DNA from: JAOADN01 sp049323795
GTDB lineage: Bacteria > Pseudomonadota > Alphaproteobacteria > Rhodobacterales > Rhodobacteraceae
Reading direction: 5' to 3'
DNA: 64,000 nucleotides
Assembly (NCBI GenBank): GCA_049323795.1
Contig: JBMOOH010000046.1
Location: 11,291 to 75,290 of the forward strand
The notes beneath the pieces are model-generated. The model saw nothing but the letters and a program-made list of their open reading frames with translations, was not told where the DNA came from and did no database searches. Below, in pieces: positions 38,387-46,767 of this stretch (position 1 is the first letter of the stretch; each line of letters begins with the position of its first letter). The translations under genes and the position numbers were made by a program.

Positions 38387-39769
38387 TCAGAGCCCGTCCC
38401 GCAACGGGCGAACCGCCGCACGATAGTCGGTCAGGATGGTGTCGCGGTGGAGGTGCCGGCCGGCGCGGACCATGTGCCGCCCGGCCGACCAGACATCGGC
38501 GACCATCGAGCTGTCGCCGGCCGCTGCGAAGCAGTCGAGCATGGTGTCGCCGTCGAGGCCCTCGAGATCCGGATGGCCCGTGTCGAGCGCGAGGAGATCG
38601 GCCCAGGCGCCTGGGCCGATGCGGCCCGCATCCCGGCCGGCGCCGCGCCCCGCGGCGCGCGCCCCGCCGGCCGCGGCATCCTCGATCAGCCTCCGGCCGG
38701 TCGAACGGTCTGCCGTCGCAAGCGCGGCGCGGCTGTGATCGCGCAGGCGCTGGGTCGTTTCAAGCTGGCGGACTTCCTCGGCCAGCGAGATGCGGATGTT
38801 GCTGTCGGATCCGAGCGAGATCGCCCCGCCCGCGCCGAGCCACGCCACGCCGTCGAAGATCCCGTCCCCGAGACTCGCCTCGGTCAGGGGACAGAGCCCG
38901 GCAACCGCGCCGGTCCGCGCGAGCGCCAGGGTTTCGGCCCGCTCCATCTGGGTGATGTGGATGAGGCACCAGCGCGGATCCAGATCGACGTTGTCGAGCA
39001 TCCACTCGACCGGACGCGCCCCCAGCGCCGCCTTCACCTCGTCGACCTCGGCAAGGGTCTCGGCCAGGTGCATGTGGACCGGAGCCCCCGGCCGCAGCGC
39101 TGCAAGCCCGGCAAGCGTTCCGGGCGCGACCGCCCGGAGCGAATGCGGCGCGACGCCGAGGACCGCATCGGGCGCGAGCGCGGCCACCGCGCGCCCGGCA
39201 CCGTCAAGAAGCCGCGCGAAACCTTCGGGATCGGTCCCGAAGCGCCGCTGCCCCCCCGTCAGCGGCCGCCGGTCCAGGCCGCCGAACCTGTAGGCCACGG
39301 GCAATAGCGTCAGGCCGATCCCGGTCCGGGCCGCCGCCGCGGCGATCCGGCACGACATCTCGGCCGGGTCATCATAGCTGCCGCCGTCGGGGCGGTTGTG
39401 GAGGTAGTGGAACTCCACGCTGGCACCGAAGCCCGCCTCGAGCATCTCCATCTGCACCAGGGCGGCTATGGCTTCGACCTGCTCGGGGCCGAGGCGGTCG
39501 AGAAAGTCATACATCAGCCGGCGCCACGTCCAGAAGCTGTCGGACGGCTCCGCCCCCCGCCGTTCGGTCAGGCCGGCCATCGCGCGCTGGAAGGCGTGGG
39601 AATGGGTGTTGGCGGGCGCCGGAACCAGGACGCCTGCGCGGAATTCCGCACCCTCTGCCGGCCCTCCCGCGACCACCGACGCGATTCGTCCGTCCGGGGC
39701 GATCCCGACAGTCACGCCGCTGGTCCACCCCCCGGGAAGGAGGGCACGCTCTGCCCATATTCGCCGCAC
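38387..39769 (-). CDS. hutF: Formimidoylglutamate deiminase
   Basis: A 460-residue amidohydrolase that converts N-formimidoylglutamate to N-formylglutamate. Motifs are APANTHSHAFQRAMAGL (HxH metal site), HMHLAETLAEVDEVK, and SLGSDSNIRISLAEEVRQLE near the C-terminus. Start at GTG 39769 with AGGATGGG upstream. It is divergent from hutI with a 76-base gap that holds the hut operator. The next enzyme of this route, N-formylglutamate amidohydrolase (hutG), is not in the window. Confidence 0.92.
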   Translation of the reverse strand: MRRIWAERALLPGGWTSGVTVGIAPDGRIASVVAGGPAEGAEFRAGVLVPAPANTHSHAFQRAMAGLTERRGAEPSDSFWTWRRLMYDFLDRLGPEQVEAIAALVQMEMLEAGFGASVEFHYLHNRPDGGSYDDPAEMSCRIAAAAARTGIGLTLLPVAYRFGGLDRRPLTGGQRRFGTDPEGFARLLDGAGRAVAALAPDAVLGVAPHSLRAVAPGTLAGLAALRPGAPVHMHLAETLAEVDEVKAALGARPVEWMLDNVDLDPRWCLIHITQMERAETLALARTGAVAGLCPLTEASLGDGIFDGVAWLGAGGAISLGSDSNIRISLAEEVRQLETTQRLRDHSRAALATADRSTGRRLIEDAAAGGARAAGRGAGRDAGRIGPGAWADLLALDTGHPDLEGLDGDTMLDCFAAAGDSSMVADVWSAGRHMVRAGRHLHRDTILTDYRAAVRPLRDGL

Positions 39770-39782
39770 GGCCCATCCTGCC

Positions 39783-39811
39783 TTGACAGATTGTTATGTC
39801 CATACATAAAA
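39783..39811 (+). promoter_or_regulatory. hutI promoter with embedded operator
   Basis: TTGACA (39783-39788) and ATAAAA (39806-39811) are 17 bases apart. TTATGT-CCAT-ACATAA (39794-39809), an inverted repeat with 4-base spacer, lies between and over the -10 box. A repressor bound there would block polymerase; HutC is the probable binder. Confidence 0.6.
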
Positions 39812-39845
39812 CACAATACTGCATACCAAACAAGACCGGTCCCGG

Positions 39846-41039
39846 ATGATCCTCGGCAACGCCACCCTCGCCACGATGACGCAAGGCTACGGCCTCGTTG
39901 CCGATGCCGCCGTCGTGATCGAGGACGACCGCATCCGGTGGGCTGGCCCGTCACGCGATCTTCCGGCCGGCGCCGGGCCCGGTCCGCGGATCGATCTTGG
40001 CGGCCGCCTCGTCACCCCGGGGCTGATCGACTGCCATACCCATGCGGTCCATGCCGGCGACCGCGCGCGCGAGTTCGAGATGCGGCTCGGCGGTGCAGGC
40101 TACGAAGAGATCGCACGTGCCGGAGGCGGAATCGTCTCGACCGTGCGTGCCACGCGCGCCGCGTCGGAGGCCGACCTCGTCGCGGCCGCCCTGCCCCGGA
40201 TCGACCGGATGCTGGCCGACGGCGTGTCGGTCATCGAGGTGAAATCAGGCTACGGGCTGGATCGCGACACCGAACTGCGGATGCTGCGCGCCGCCCGCGC
40301 CATCGGCCGGCGCCGGCCGGTGCGGATAGTGACCACCTTCCTCGGGGCGCACGCGGTGCCGCCCGAGTATGCCGGGCGGTCCGACGCCTACCTCGACGAG
40401 GTCTGCCTTCCGGCCCTGCGCGCCGCCCATGCCGAGGGCCTCGTCGATGCGGTGGACGGCTTCTGCGAGGGCATCGCCTTTTCGCCCGCCCAGATCGCCC
40501 GCCTGTTCGGCGCGGCGCGGGCGCTCGGCCTTCCGGTCAAGCTCCATGCCGAGCAGCTTTCCAATCTCGGCGGTGCGGCACTCGCGGCACGGCACGGCGC
40601 GCTGTCGGCCGACCATCTCGAATACCTGGATGACGCGGGGGCGGCCGCGATGGCGGCCGCGGGCACGGTCGCGGTGCTGCTTCCCGGCGCGTTCTACACG
40701 CTGCGCGAAACCCGGCTGCCGCCCGTCGCGCTCCTGCGGCGCCACGCGGTCAGGCTGGCGGTGGCGACCGACTGCAATCCCGGGACCGCTCCGATGACCT
40801 CGCTCACGCTGGCGATGAACATGGCCTGCACGCTCTTCGGCGTGACGCCGGAAGAGGCTCTGGCCGGCGTCACCGTGCATGCCGCCGCCGCGCTCGGCCT
40901 CGGCGGGCACGGCCGGATCGCGCCCGGCGCGCCCGCCGACCTTGCGGTATGGGAGGCGGGCCACCCGGCGGAACTGTCCTACCGGATCGGCTCCACCCCG
41001 CTCCATTCGCGGATCTTCGGAGGTCAGCATCATGTCTGA
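39846..41039 (+). CDS. hutI: Imidazolonepropionase
   Basis: A 397-residue amidohydrolase hydrolysing imidazolone-5-propionate to formiminoglutamate. Motifs are TPGLIDCHTHAVHAGDRARE (metal-binding HxH), EVKSGYGLDRDTELRML and CEGIAFSPAQIA, with ATDCNPGTAPMTSLT near the C-terminus. The ATG at 39846 is the first in the frame after the promoter. The stop overlaps hutH by 8 bases. Order hutI-hutH-hutU is one operon. Confidence 0.95.
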   Translation: MILGNATLATMTQGYGLVADAAVVIEDDRIRWAGPSRDLPAGAGPGPRIDLGGRLVTPGLIDCHTHAVHAGDRAREFEMRLGGAGYEEIARAGGGIVSTVRATRAASEADLVAAALPRIDRMLADGVSVIEVKSGYGLDRDTELRMLRAARAIGRRRPVRIVTTFLGAHAVPPEYAGRSDAYLDEVCLPALRAAHAEGLVDAVDGFCEGIAFSPAQIARLFGAARALGLPVKLHAEQLSNLGGAALAARHGALSADHLEYLDDAGAAAMAAAGTVAVLLPGAFYTLRETRLPPVALLRRHAVRLAVATDCNPGTAPMTSLTLAMNMACTLFGVTPEEALAGVTVHAAAALGLGGHGRIAPGAPADLAVWEAGHPAELSYRIGSTPLHSRIFGGQHHV

Positions 41040-42582
41040 GGGGCCGAGGCCCGAGCTGCTCGTTCCCGGCGCCGCGCCGCTTTCGCAGCTCGAACGGATC
41101 TACCGGACCGGGGCGGCAGCCGCGCTGTCGCCTGAGGCACGGCCCGCCGTCGAGGCCGCCGCCGCCCGCATCGCCGAGGCAGCGGCGGGCGACGCCGCGG
41201 TCTACGGGGTGAACACCGGGTTCGGCAAGCTCGCCAGCGTCAAGATAGCGCCCGGTGACACTGCGGCGCTGCAGCGCAACCTGATCCTGTCGCATTGCTG
41301 CGGCGTGGGCGAGCCGGTGTCCCGCCGGCACACCCGGCTGATGATGGCGCTGAAGCTCCTCAGCCTCGGGCGTGGCGCTTCCGGCGTCCGCTGGAGCCTG
41401 ATCGGGCTTCTCGAGGGCATGCTGGCCCGCGGCGTCACACCGCTGGTCCCCTCGCAGGGCTCGGTCGGGGCCTCGGGCGACCTCGCCCCGCTCGCGCACA
41501 TGACCGCGGTGATGATCGGCCATGGCGAGGCGGAGTTCGGCGGACGGGTGATGCCCGGTGCCGGGGCGCTGGCGGCCGCCGGCCTCGCGCCGGTTCCCCT
41601 CGGCCCCAAGGAAGGCCTCGCTTTCATCAACGGCACCCAGTTCTCGACCGCCTTCGCGCTCGCGGCGCTGTTCGACGGGTGGGCCGCCCTGCAGTCCTCG
41701 CTGGTGGTGTCGGCGCTCTCGACCGATGCGGTGATGGGATCGACCGCGCCGCTCCACCCCGAGATCCATGCCCTGCGCGGCCATGCCGGCCAGATCGAGG
41801 CCGCGGCAACCATGCGCGCGCTGCTGGAGGGATCGGAGATCCGCGAAAGCCACCGCGACGGTGACAGCCGCGTCCAGGATCCCTACTGCATCCGCTGCCA
41901 GCCGCAGGTCGCGGGCGCGGCCATGGACGTCCTGCGCATGGCCGCCCGCACGCTCGAGACCGAGGCGAACGCCGCGACCGACAACCCGCTGGTGCTGACC
42001 GGCGCGGGGTCGATCCTGTCCGGGGGGAATTTCCACGCGGAGCCCGTGGGTTTCGCCGCCGACATGATCGCGCTGGCGCTTGCCGAGATCGGGGCAATCG
42101 CGCAGCGGCGGGTGGCGCTGATGGTCGATCCGGGCCTCTCCTTCGGCCTTCCGCCGTTCCTCACCCCCGATCCGGGCCTGAATTCCGGCCTGATGATCGC
42201 CGAGGTCACCTCGGCGGCGCTGATGAGCGAGAACAAGCACCTCGCCAATCCCTGCGTGACCGACTCGACCCCGACCTCGGCCAACCAGGAGGACCATGTC
42301 AGCATGGCCGCCCACGGCGCCCGGCGTCTGGGTCGGATGGTCGAGAACCTCGGACGCATCCTCGGCATCGAGCTGCTCTGCGCGGCGCAGGGCGTCGAGT
42401 TCCGCGCCCCGCTCGTCACCTCGCCGGCGCTGCGCCGGGTCCTGGCCCGCCTGCGGCAGGACGTGGCAAGGGTGGTGGAGGATCGTTTCCTCGCCCCCGA
42501 CATCGAGACCGCGGCGCGGCGGGTGGCGGACGGCACGGTCGCGCGCGCGCCCGGCGTCGGCCTGCCGGATCTCGCCGGATGA
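41032..42582 (+). CDS. hutH: Histidine ammonia-lyase
   Basis: A 516-residue enzyme that deaminates histidine to urocanate. The MIO-forming tripeptide Ala147-Ser148-Gly149 lies in GSVGASGDLAPLAH. VYGVNTGFGKL, FINGTQ and SANQEDHVSMAAHGARR are further signatures. The start at 41032 overlaps hutI. It feeds urocanate to HutU downstream. Confidence 0.95.
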   Translation: MSEGPRPELLVPGAAPLSQLERIYRTGAAAALSPEARPAVEAAAARIAEAAAGDAAVYGVNTGFGKLASVKIAPGDTAALQRNLILSHCCGVGEPVSRRHTRLMMALKLLSLGRGASGVRWSLIGLLEGMLARGVTPLVPSQGSVGASGDLAPLAHMTAVMIGHGEAEFGGRVMPGAGALAAAGLAPVPLGPKEGLAFINGTQFSTAFALAALFDGWAALQSSLVVSALSTDAVMGSTAPLHPEIHALRGHAGQIEAAATMRALLEGSEIRESHRDGDSRVQDPYCIRCQPQVAGAAMDVLRMAARTLETEANAATDNPLVLTGAGSILSGGNFHAEPVGFAADMIALALAEIGAIAQRRVALMVDPGLSFGLPPFLTPDPGLNSGLMIAEVTSAALMSENKHLANPCVTDSTPTSANQEDHVSMAAHGARRLGRMVENLGRILGIELLCAAQGVEFRAPLVTSPALRRVLARLRQDVARVVEDRFLAPDIETAARRVADGTVARAPGVGLPDLAG

Positions 42583-42694
42583 CGCGGCTCCCGAAGTTCC
42601 GCCGTGGAGTCTCCGGGCGGACCCCGGCCGGCCGGGCGCAACCGCCGCGCCCGGGCCTGCCCCCTGCGTTTCGCCTCCCAGGAAGGAGCACAGC

Positions 42695-44377
42695 GTGAGC
42701 GACCGGAAGAATGCCCGAGACATCTATCCCCCGACCGGAACCGGGATCACCGCGAAGTCCTGGCTGACCGAGGCGGCCATGCGGATGCTGATGAACAATC
42801 TGCACCCCGACGTCGCCGAGAACCCGCACGAACTGGTCGTCTACGGCGGGATCGGGCGCGCGGCGCGGACCTGGACCGACTTCGACCGCATCGTCGCCAC
42901 GCTGAAGGATCTCGAGGCGGACGAAACCCTGGTCGTCCAGTCCGGCCGGCCCGTCGCGGTCGTCCGCACCCATCCCGACGCGCCGCGGGTCCTGATCGCG
43001 AACTCGAACCTCGTTCCCCACTGGGCCACCTGGGACCACTTCAACGAGCTCGATCGCAAGGGTCTGATGATGTACGGCCAGATGACGGCCGGCTCGTGGA
43101 TCTACATCGGCACGCAGGGCATCGTGCAGGGCACCTACGAGACCTTCGCGGAAGCTGGCCGCCAGCATTACGGCGGCAACCTGAAGGGCCGCTGGATCCT
43201 GACGGGGGGCCTCGGCGGGATGGGCGGGGCGCAGCCGCTTGCCGCCGTGATGGCCGGGGCCTGCTGCCTGGCCGTCGAATGCGACGAGACGCGGATCGAT
43301 TTCCGCATGCGGACCAGATACCTGGACGCCAAGGCCAAGACGCTGGATGAAGCTCTCGCGCTGATCTCGGGCTGGACAGCGAAGGGCGAGGCGAAGTCGG
43401 TCGGCCTGCTGGGCAATGCGGCCGAGGTGTTCCCGGACCTGCTGGCGCGGATGCAGGCGGGCGGCCCCCGGCCCGACATCGTCACCGACCAGACCTCGGC
43501 GCACGATCCGCTGCACGGCTATCTGCCGGTCGGCTGGACCGTCGGGGAGTGGCGCGCCAAGCAGGAGAGCGATCCGAAGGCCGTAGAAACCGCCGCCCGC
43601 GCCAGCATGCGCGCCCATGTCGCGGCGATGGTCGGGTTCTGGAACGCCGGCGTGCCGACGCTCGACTACGGCAACAACATCCGGCAGGTCGCCAAGGACG
43701 AGGGGCTCGAAAACGCCTTCGCCTTCCCGGGCTTCGTTCCGGCCTATATCCGGCCGCTCTTCTGCAGGGGCATCGGCCCGTTCCGCTGGTGCGCCCTGTC
43801 CGGCGACCCCGAGGACATCTACGCGACCGACGCCGCGATGAAGCGGCTCTTCCCGGAAAACGCCCATCTCCACCGCTGGCTGGACATGGCGCGGGATCGC
43901 ATCGCCTTCCAGGGGCTTCCGGCGCGCATCTGCTGGATCGGCCTCGGCGACCGGCACCGTGCGGGGCTCATGTTCAACGACATGGTGGTGAGCGGAGAGC
44001 TGAAGGCACCGATCGTCATCGGCCGCGACCACCTCGACAGCGGCTCGGTCGCCTCTCCCAACCGCGAGACCGAGGCGATGAAGGACGGATCGGACGCGGT
44101 GTCCGACTGGCCGCTCCTCAACGCGCTGGTCAACACCGCGTCGGGGGCGACGTGGGTGTCCCTGCATCACGGCGGCGGGGTGGGGATGGGCTTCAGCCAG
44201 CACGCCGGGGTCGTCATCGTCGCCGACGGCACGCCGGAGGCCGCGAGGCGGATCGGCCGGGTCCTCTGGAACGACCCCGCCTCGGGGGTCTGGCGCCACG
44301 CCGATGCCGGCTACGAGACCGCGATCGACTGCGCGCGGACGCACGGGCTGAGACTGCCGGCGATCCTGGGAAACTGA
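42695..44377 (+). CDS. hutU: Urocanate hydratase
   Basis: A 560-residue NAD-dependent enzyme that converts urocanate to imidazolone-5-propionate. Signatures include MYGQMTAGSWIYIGTQGIVQ, GGLGGMGGAQPLAAVMAGA, DIVTDQTSAHDPLHGYLP and GGGVGMGFSQHAGVVIVADG. I chose the GTG at 42695 because AAGGAG lies 7 bases upstream and the protein then starts VSDRKNAR as relatives do. It follows hutH after 112 bases. Confidence 0.95.
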   Translation: MSDRKNARDIYPPTGTGITAKSWLTEAAMRMLMNNLHPDVAENPHELVVYGGIGRAARTWTDFDRIVATLKDLEADETLVVQSGRPVAVVRTHPDAPRVLIANSNLVPHWATWDHFNELDRKGLMMYGQMTAGSWIYIGTQGIVQGTYETFAEAGRQHYGGNLKGRWILTGGLGGMGGAQPLAAVMAGACCLAVECDETRIDFRMRTRYLDAKAKTLDEALALISGWTAKGEAKSVGLLGNAAEVFPDLLARMQAGGPRPDIVTDQTSAHDPLHGYLPVGWTVGEWRAKQESDPKAVETAARASMRAHVAAMVGFWNAGVPTLDYGNNIRQVAKDEGLENAFAFPGFVPAYIRPLFCRGIGPFRWCALSGDPEDIYATDAAMKRLFPENAHLHRWLDMARDRIAFQGLPARICWIGLGDRHRAGLMFNDMVVSGELKAPIVIGRDHLDSGSVASPNRETEAMKDGSDAVSDWPLLNALVNTASGATWVSLHHGGGVGMGFSQHAGVVIVADGTPEAARRIGRVLWNDPASGVWRHADAGYETAIDCARTHGLRLPAILGN

Positions 44378-44478
44378 TCCGCGTCGCGCCCGCCGTTCCC
44401 CCGGGGCGATCACGGCGGCCGCGGGGCGCGCGCGGGATCGCGGTGCCGGAGCCGCCCTCAGCGCACGCGCCCCGCGCC

Positions 44479-45258
44479 TCAGCGCGCCCCGAGCGTCGCC
44501 CCGCCGTCCAGCACGATGTTCTCCATCGTGATGTGGCGCGCACGCTCGGAGAGAAGGAACAGAACCAGATCGGCCACGTCGTCGGGCTCGGCCATGCGCC
44601 CGAGCGGAATCCCGAGGCGATAGGTCGCGAGGTCTCCGTGCAGGATGCCGTCGCGGCCGCCGGTCGCGGCCTGCGTCTGCCGCTGCATCTCGGTGTTCGT
44701 CGACCCGGGCGAGACGATGTTGCAGCGCACGCCGTGCTCCGCCAGCTCCAGTCCGAGGCACTTCATCGCATGGATGATCCCCGCCTTCGACGCCGGGTAG
44801 GCGCCGAGACCCGCCCGCGCGGTCGTGCCCGAGTTCGATCCGATCGTCACGATTGCGCCGGCGCGTCGGGCCGCCATGTGCCGGGCCACCGCCAGGGTCA
44901 CGTCGAGCGTGGCCAGAAGGTTCGTCCCGAACACCGCCTGCCTGTCCTCGCGCGTCGTGTCGAGCAGGCGCGACGCGACGAGGATCCCCGCAGCATTCAC
45001 GAGGTGGTCGATCCCGCCGAACCTGTCCACCCATCCCGCAAGGCGTTTCTCGAACAGGGCCCCGTCCGCTATGTCGATCGCCTCGGGAACGAGCCTGGCC
45101 CGCGCCCCGCCCGCCGCCGCCCCGAGGGCATCGAGCTTCTCCGGTGACCGGCCGACCGCGATGACGCGGTTGCCCGCGCCCAGAAGCGCAAGCGCGATGG
45201 CCTTGCCGATGCCCTGCGTCGCGCCGGTGACGATCGAGGTGGGGATTCGTCCGGTCAT
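44479..45258 (-). CDS. Short-chain dehydrogenase, EntA/DhbA (2,3-dihydro-2,3-dihydroxybenzoate dehydrogenase) type
   Basis: A 259-residue SDR. The cofactor motif TGATQGIGKAIA, NAAG, and the catalytic Ser/Tyr/Lys (GSNSG... YPASK) are present. The C-terminal NIVSPGSTNTEMQRQTQAAT and FRLGIPLG-type TYRLGIPLGRMAEPDDVADL with ITMENIVLDGGATLGA closely follow the EntA pattern. EntA makes 2,3-dihydroxybenzoate for catechol siderophores, but no other siderophore gene is present here. The start is at 45258; a longer reading to 45402 is not conserved. It lies 163 bases downstream of a second SDR on the same strand. Other substrates are possible. Confidence 0.75.
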   Translation of the reverse strand: MTGRIPTSIVTGATQGIGKAIALALLGAGNRVIAVGRSPEKLDALGAAAGGARARLVPEAIDIADGALFEKRLAGWVDRFGGIDHLVNAAGILVASRLLDTTREDRQAVFGTNLLATLDVTLAVARHMAARRAGAIVTIGSNSGTTARAGLGAYPASKAGIIHAMKCLGLELAEHGVRCNIVSPGSTNTEMQRQTQAATGGRDGILHGDLATYRLGIPLGRMAEPDDVADLVLFLLSERARHITMENIVLDGGATLGAR

Positions 45259-45421
45259 TCTGCCGCCCTTTCCGCGTCCGGCCTGCGCCGGCGCATTGTT
45301 CACGTCTCCGGACGGATGCCAATGCAGCCGGCCCGCGTTCCGCGCCGGAAGCCGCGCCCGCCGGCACGGAGGAGGATGAGAAAGCCCCTCCGGCGAAGGC
45401 AAGGGCCGCGCGGCAGTCCGC

Positions 45422-46237
45422 TCAGCCCTTCAGCGGTCCGGCGGGGGCAGGTGCCTGGCCCGCATAGCCGCCCCAGACCGACTGGTCGAAGTGGATCACC
45501 GCCCCCGTCATCATCCCGCTGTCGTCCGACGCCATCCACAGCACCGCCCGCGCGACTTCCTCGGGGTCGAGAAGGCGCCCGAAGGGCAGCCCGGCCCGTG
45601 CCTTCGCCTCCCAGTCCGGGTCGCCGGATTCGGCAAGCTGAAGCTTGCGCTCGTGGTCCGACGCCATCCAGCCGATGTCGATCTGGTTGACATGGATGCG
45701 ATTGCGCATCAGCGCGAAGCCCGAGTTGCGGGTCAGCGTGGCAAGCGCGCCCTTCGAGGCGCAGTAGGCCGCGATGAAGGGTTGGCCGGCATGCGATGAG
45801 GTGGACCCGATGTTGACGATCCGGCCTTCCACCCCCTCGCGCTCCATGATCCTCACGCTGTCCTGCATCAGGAAGAACGGCGCCCTGACGTTGACGGCGA
45901 ACATCCTGTCGAAGAGTTCGGGCGTGGTGTCCAGAAGATTGCCCCGGTCGGTGAGGCCGGCAGCATTGACGAGGATGTCGATCCGCCCGAAGCGCGCATC
46001 GGCCTCGGCCGTGATGCGGCGCACGTCGTCCATCCTGGCGAGGTCGGCGGTGACGACCTGCACCGGCACGCCGGTTTCCGCCGCAATTCCCGCGGCAACC
46101 CTCCGGCCCTTGCCGGTGTCGCGGCCGACGATCACGAGTCCGCCTGCCCCGGCCCTTGCGAAGGTGCGCGCAACGGCCGCGCCGAGGCCCTGCGTCCCCC
46201 CCGTCACCACCGCGATCTTGCCGTCCATCCTGTTCAT
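45422..46237 (-). CDS. Short-chain dehydrogenase/reductase
   Basis: A 271-residue SDR with TGGTQGLGAAVARTFARAGA (cofactor), LVNAAGLTDRGN, NIGSTSS (catalytic Ser) and YCASKGAL (Tyr/Lys). The C-terminal region has the unusual IDIGWMASDHERKLQLAESG, then an insertion before RLLDPEEVARAVLWMASDDS. The ATG at 46237 has GGAGG about 8 bases upstream. Substrate unknown. It is divergent from the ABC importer, and may share a regulatory region with it. Confidence 0.8.
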   Translation of the reverse strand: MNRMDGKIAVVTGGTQGLGAAVARTFARAGAGGLVIVGRDTGKGRRVAAGIAAETGVPVQVVTADLARMDDVRRITAEADARFGRIDILVNAAGLTDRGNLLDTTPELFDRMFAVNVRAPFFLMQDSVRIMEREGVEGRIVNIGSTSSHAGQPFIAAYCASKGALATLTRNSGFALMRNRIHVNQIDIGWMASDHERKLQLAESGDPDWEAKARAGLPFGRLLDPEEVARAVLWMASDDSGMMTGAVIHFDQSVWGGYAGQAPAPAGPLKG

Positions 46238-46274
46238 TCCCGCACCTCCCATGCCGCTGCCGGACAGTCGCTCT

Positions 46275-46339
46275 CGTCATCCGGTCCGAAGCCGCGCCGG
46301 CTACCTCCTGCCCCCGGGCGCGGCCGCGACCGGATGACG
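46275..46339. repeat. 12-bp inverted repeat with 41-base spacer
   Basis: CGTCATCCGGTC (46275-46286) is the exact reverse complement of GACCGGATGACG (46328-46339). It is 36 bases upstream of the SDR start and far upstream of the importer. Could be a dimeric regulator site or a remnant of a mobile element. Confidence 0.5.
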
Positions 46340-46582
46340 GTCCGCAATCCGCGCGCCGCGCCGGCGGCCATGGGTGCCTCCTCAGGGCTTCAGACGCCCG
46401 TGATGCAGTGGTAGGACCTGGACGGCGGCGCGCCTAGGGCGTTTCGGAACTCCGTTTCGGGGTGGAGCCCGGAACCGCGCCGGCAAGCGACCCCGGCCGG
46501 CCCATGCGCCACCACCTTCGGGGACAGCATCCCGAAGCCCGGGGCCGCCGGTCTGCGCATGCCGCCCGAGGCGGAGCGTGCC

Positions 46583-46663
46583 GCCCTGCACGCCCCGCCC
46601 TGCACGCCCCGCCCTGCACACCGGCCGGCCAGCCCCTGGCCCGCCCCTGGCCCGCCCTTGGCC
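46583..46663 (+). repeat. Two short tandem repeats
   Basis: The unit GCCCTGCACGCCCC is repeated at 46583-46596 and 46597-46610, and partly to 46619. The unit CCCCTGGCCCG is repeated at 46633-46643, 46644-46654 and, with a change, at 46655-46663. Confidence 0.6.
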
Positions 46664-46767
46664 AGTCTCCGGCGCGCGACGTGCCCGCGTCACAAATCCT
46701 TTATTGGACTTGTATCCCTGCTCCTGATTTCCAGCAGGGCGGGGACCACACCCGCAGGGGAGGAACG

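Larger units (their letters stand above)
46238..46767. other. 530-bp intergenic region with inverted and tandem repeats
   Basis: No gene is supported. Present are a perfect 12-bp inverted repeat (46275-46286 and 46328-46339), a 14-bp tandem repeat and an 11-bp tandem repeat (46583-46663). The promoters of the SDR and ABC-importer genes must be here, but I could not assign them. Confidence 0.5.

Noticed and set aside
46583..46663. Repeats that might be part of a CRISPR array
   Set aside because: Units are 14 and 11 bp, directly abutting, without spacers.
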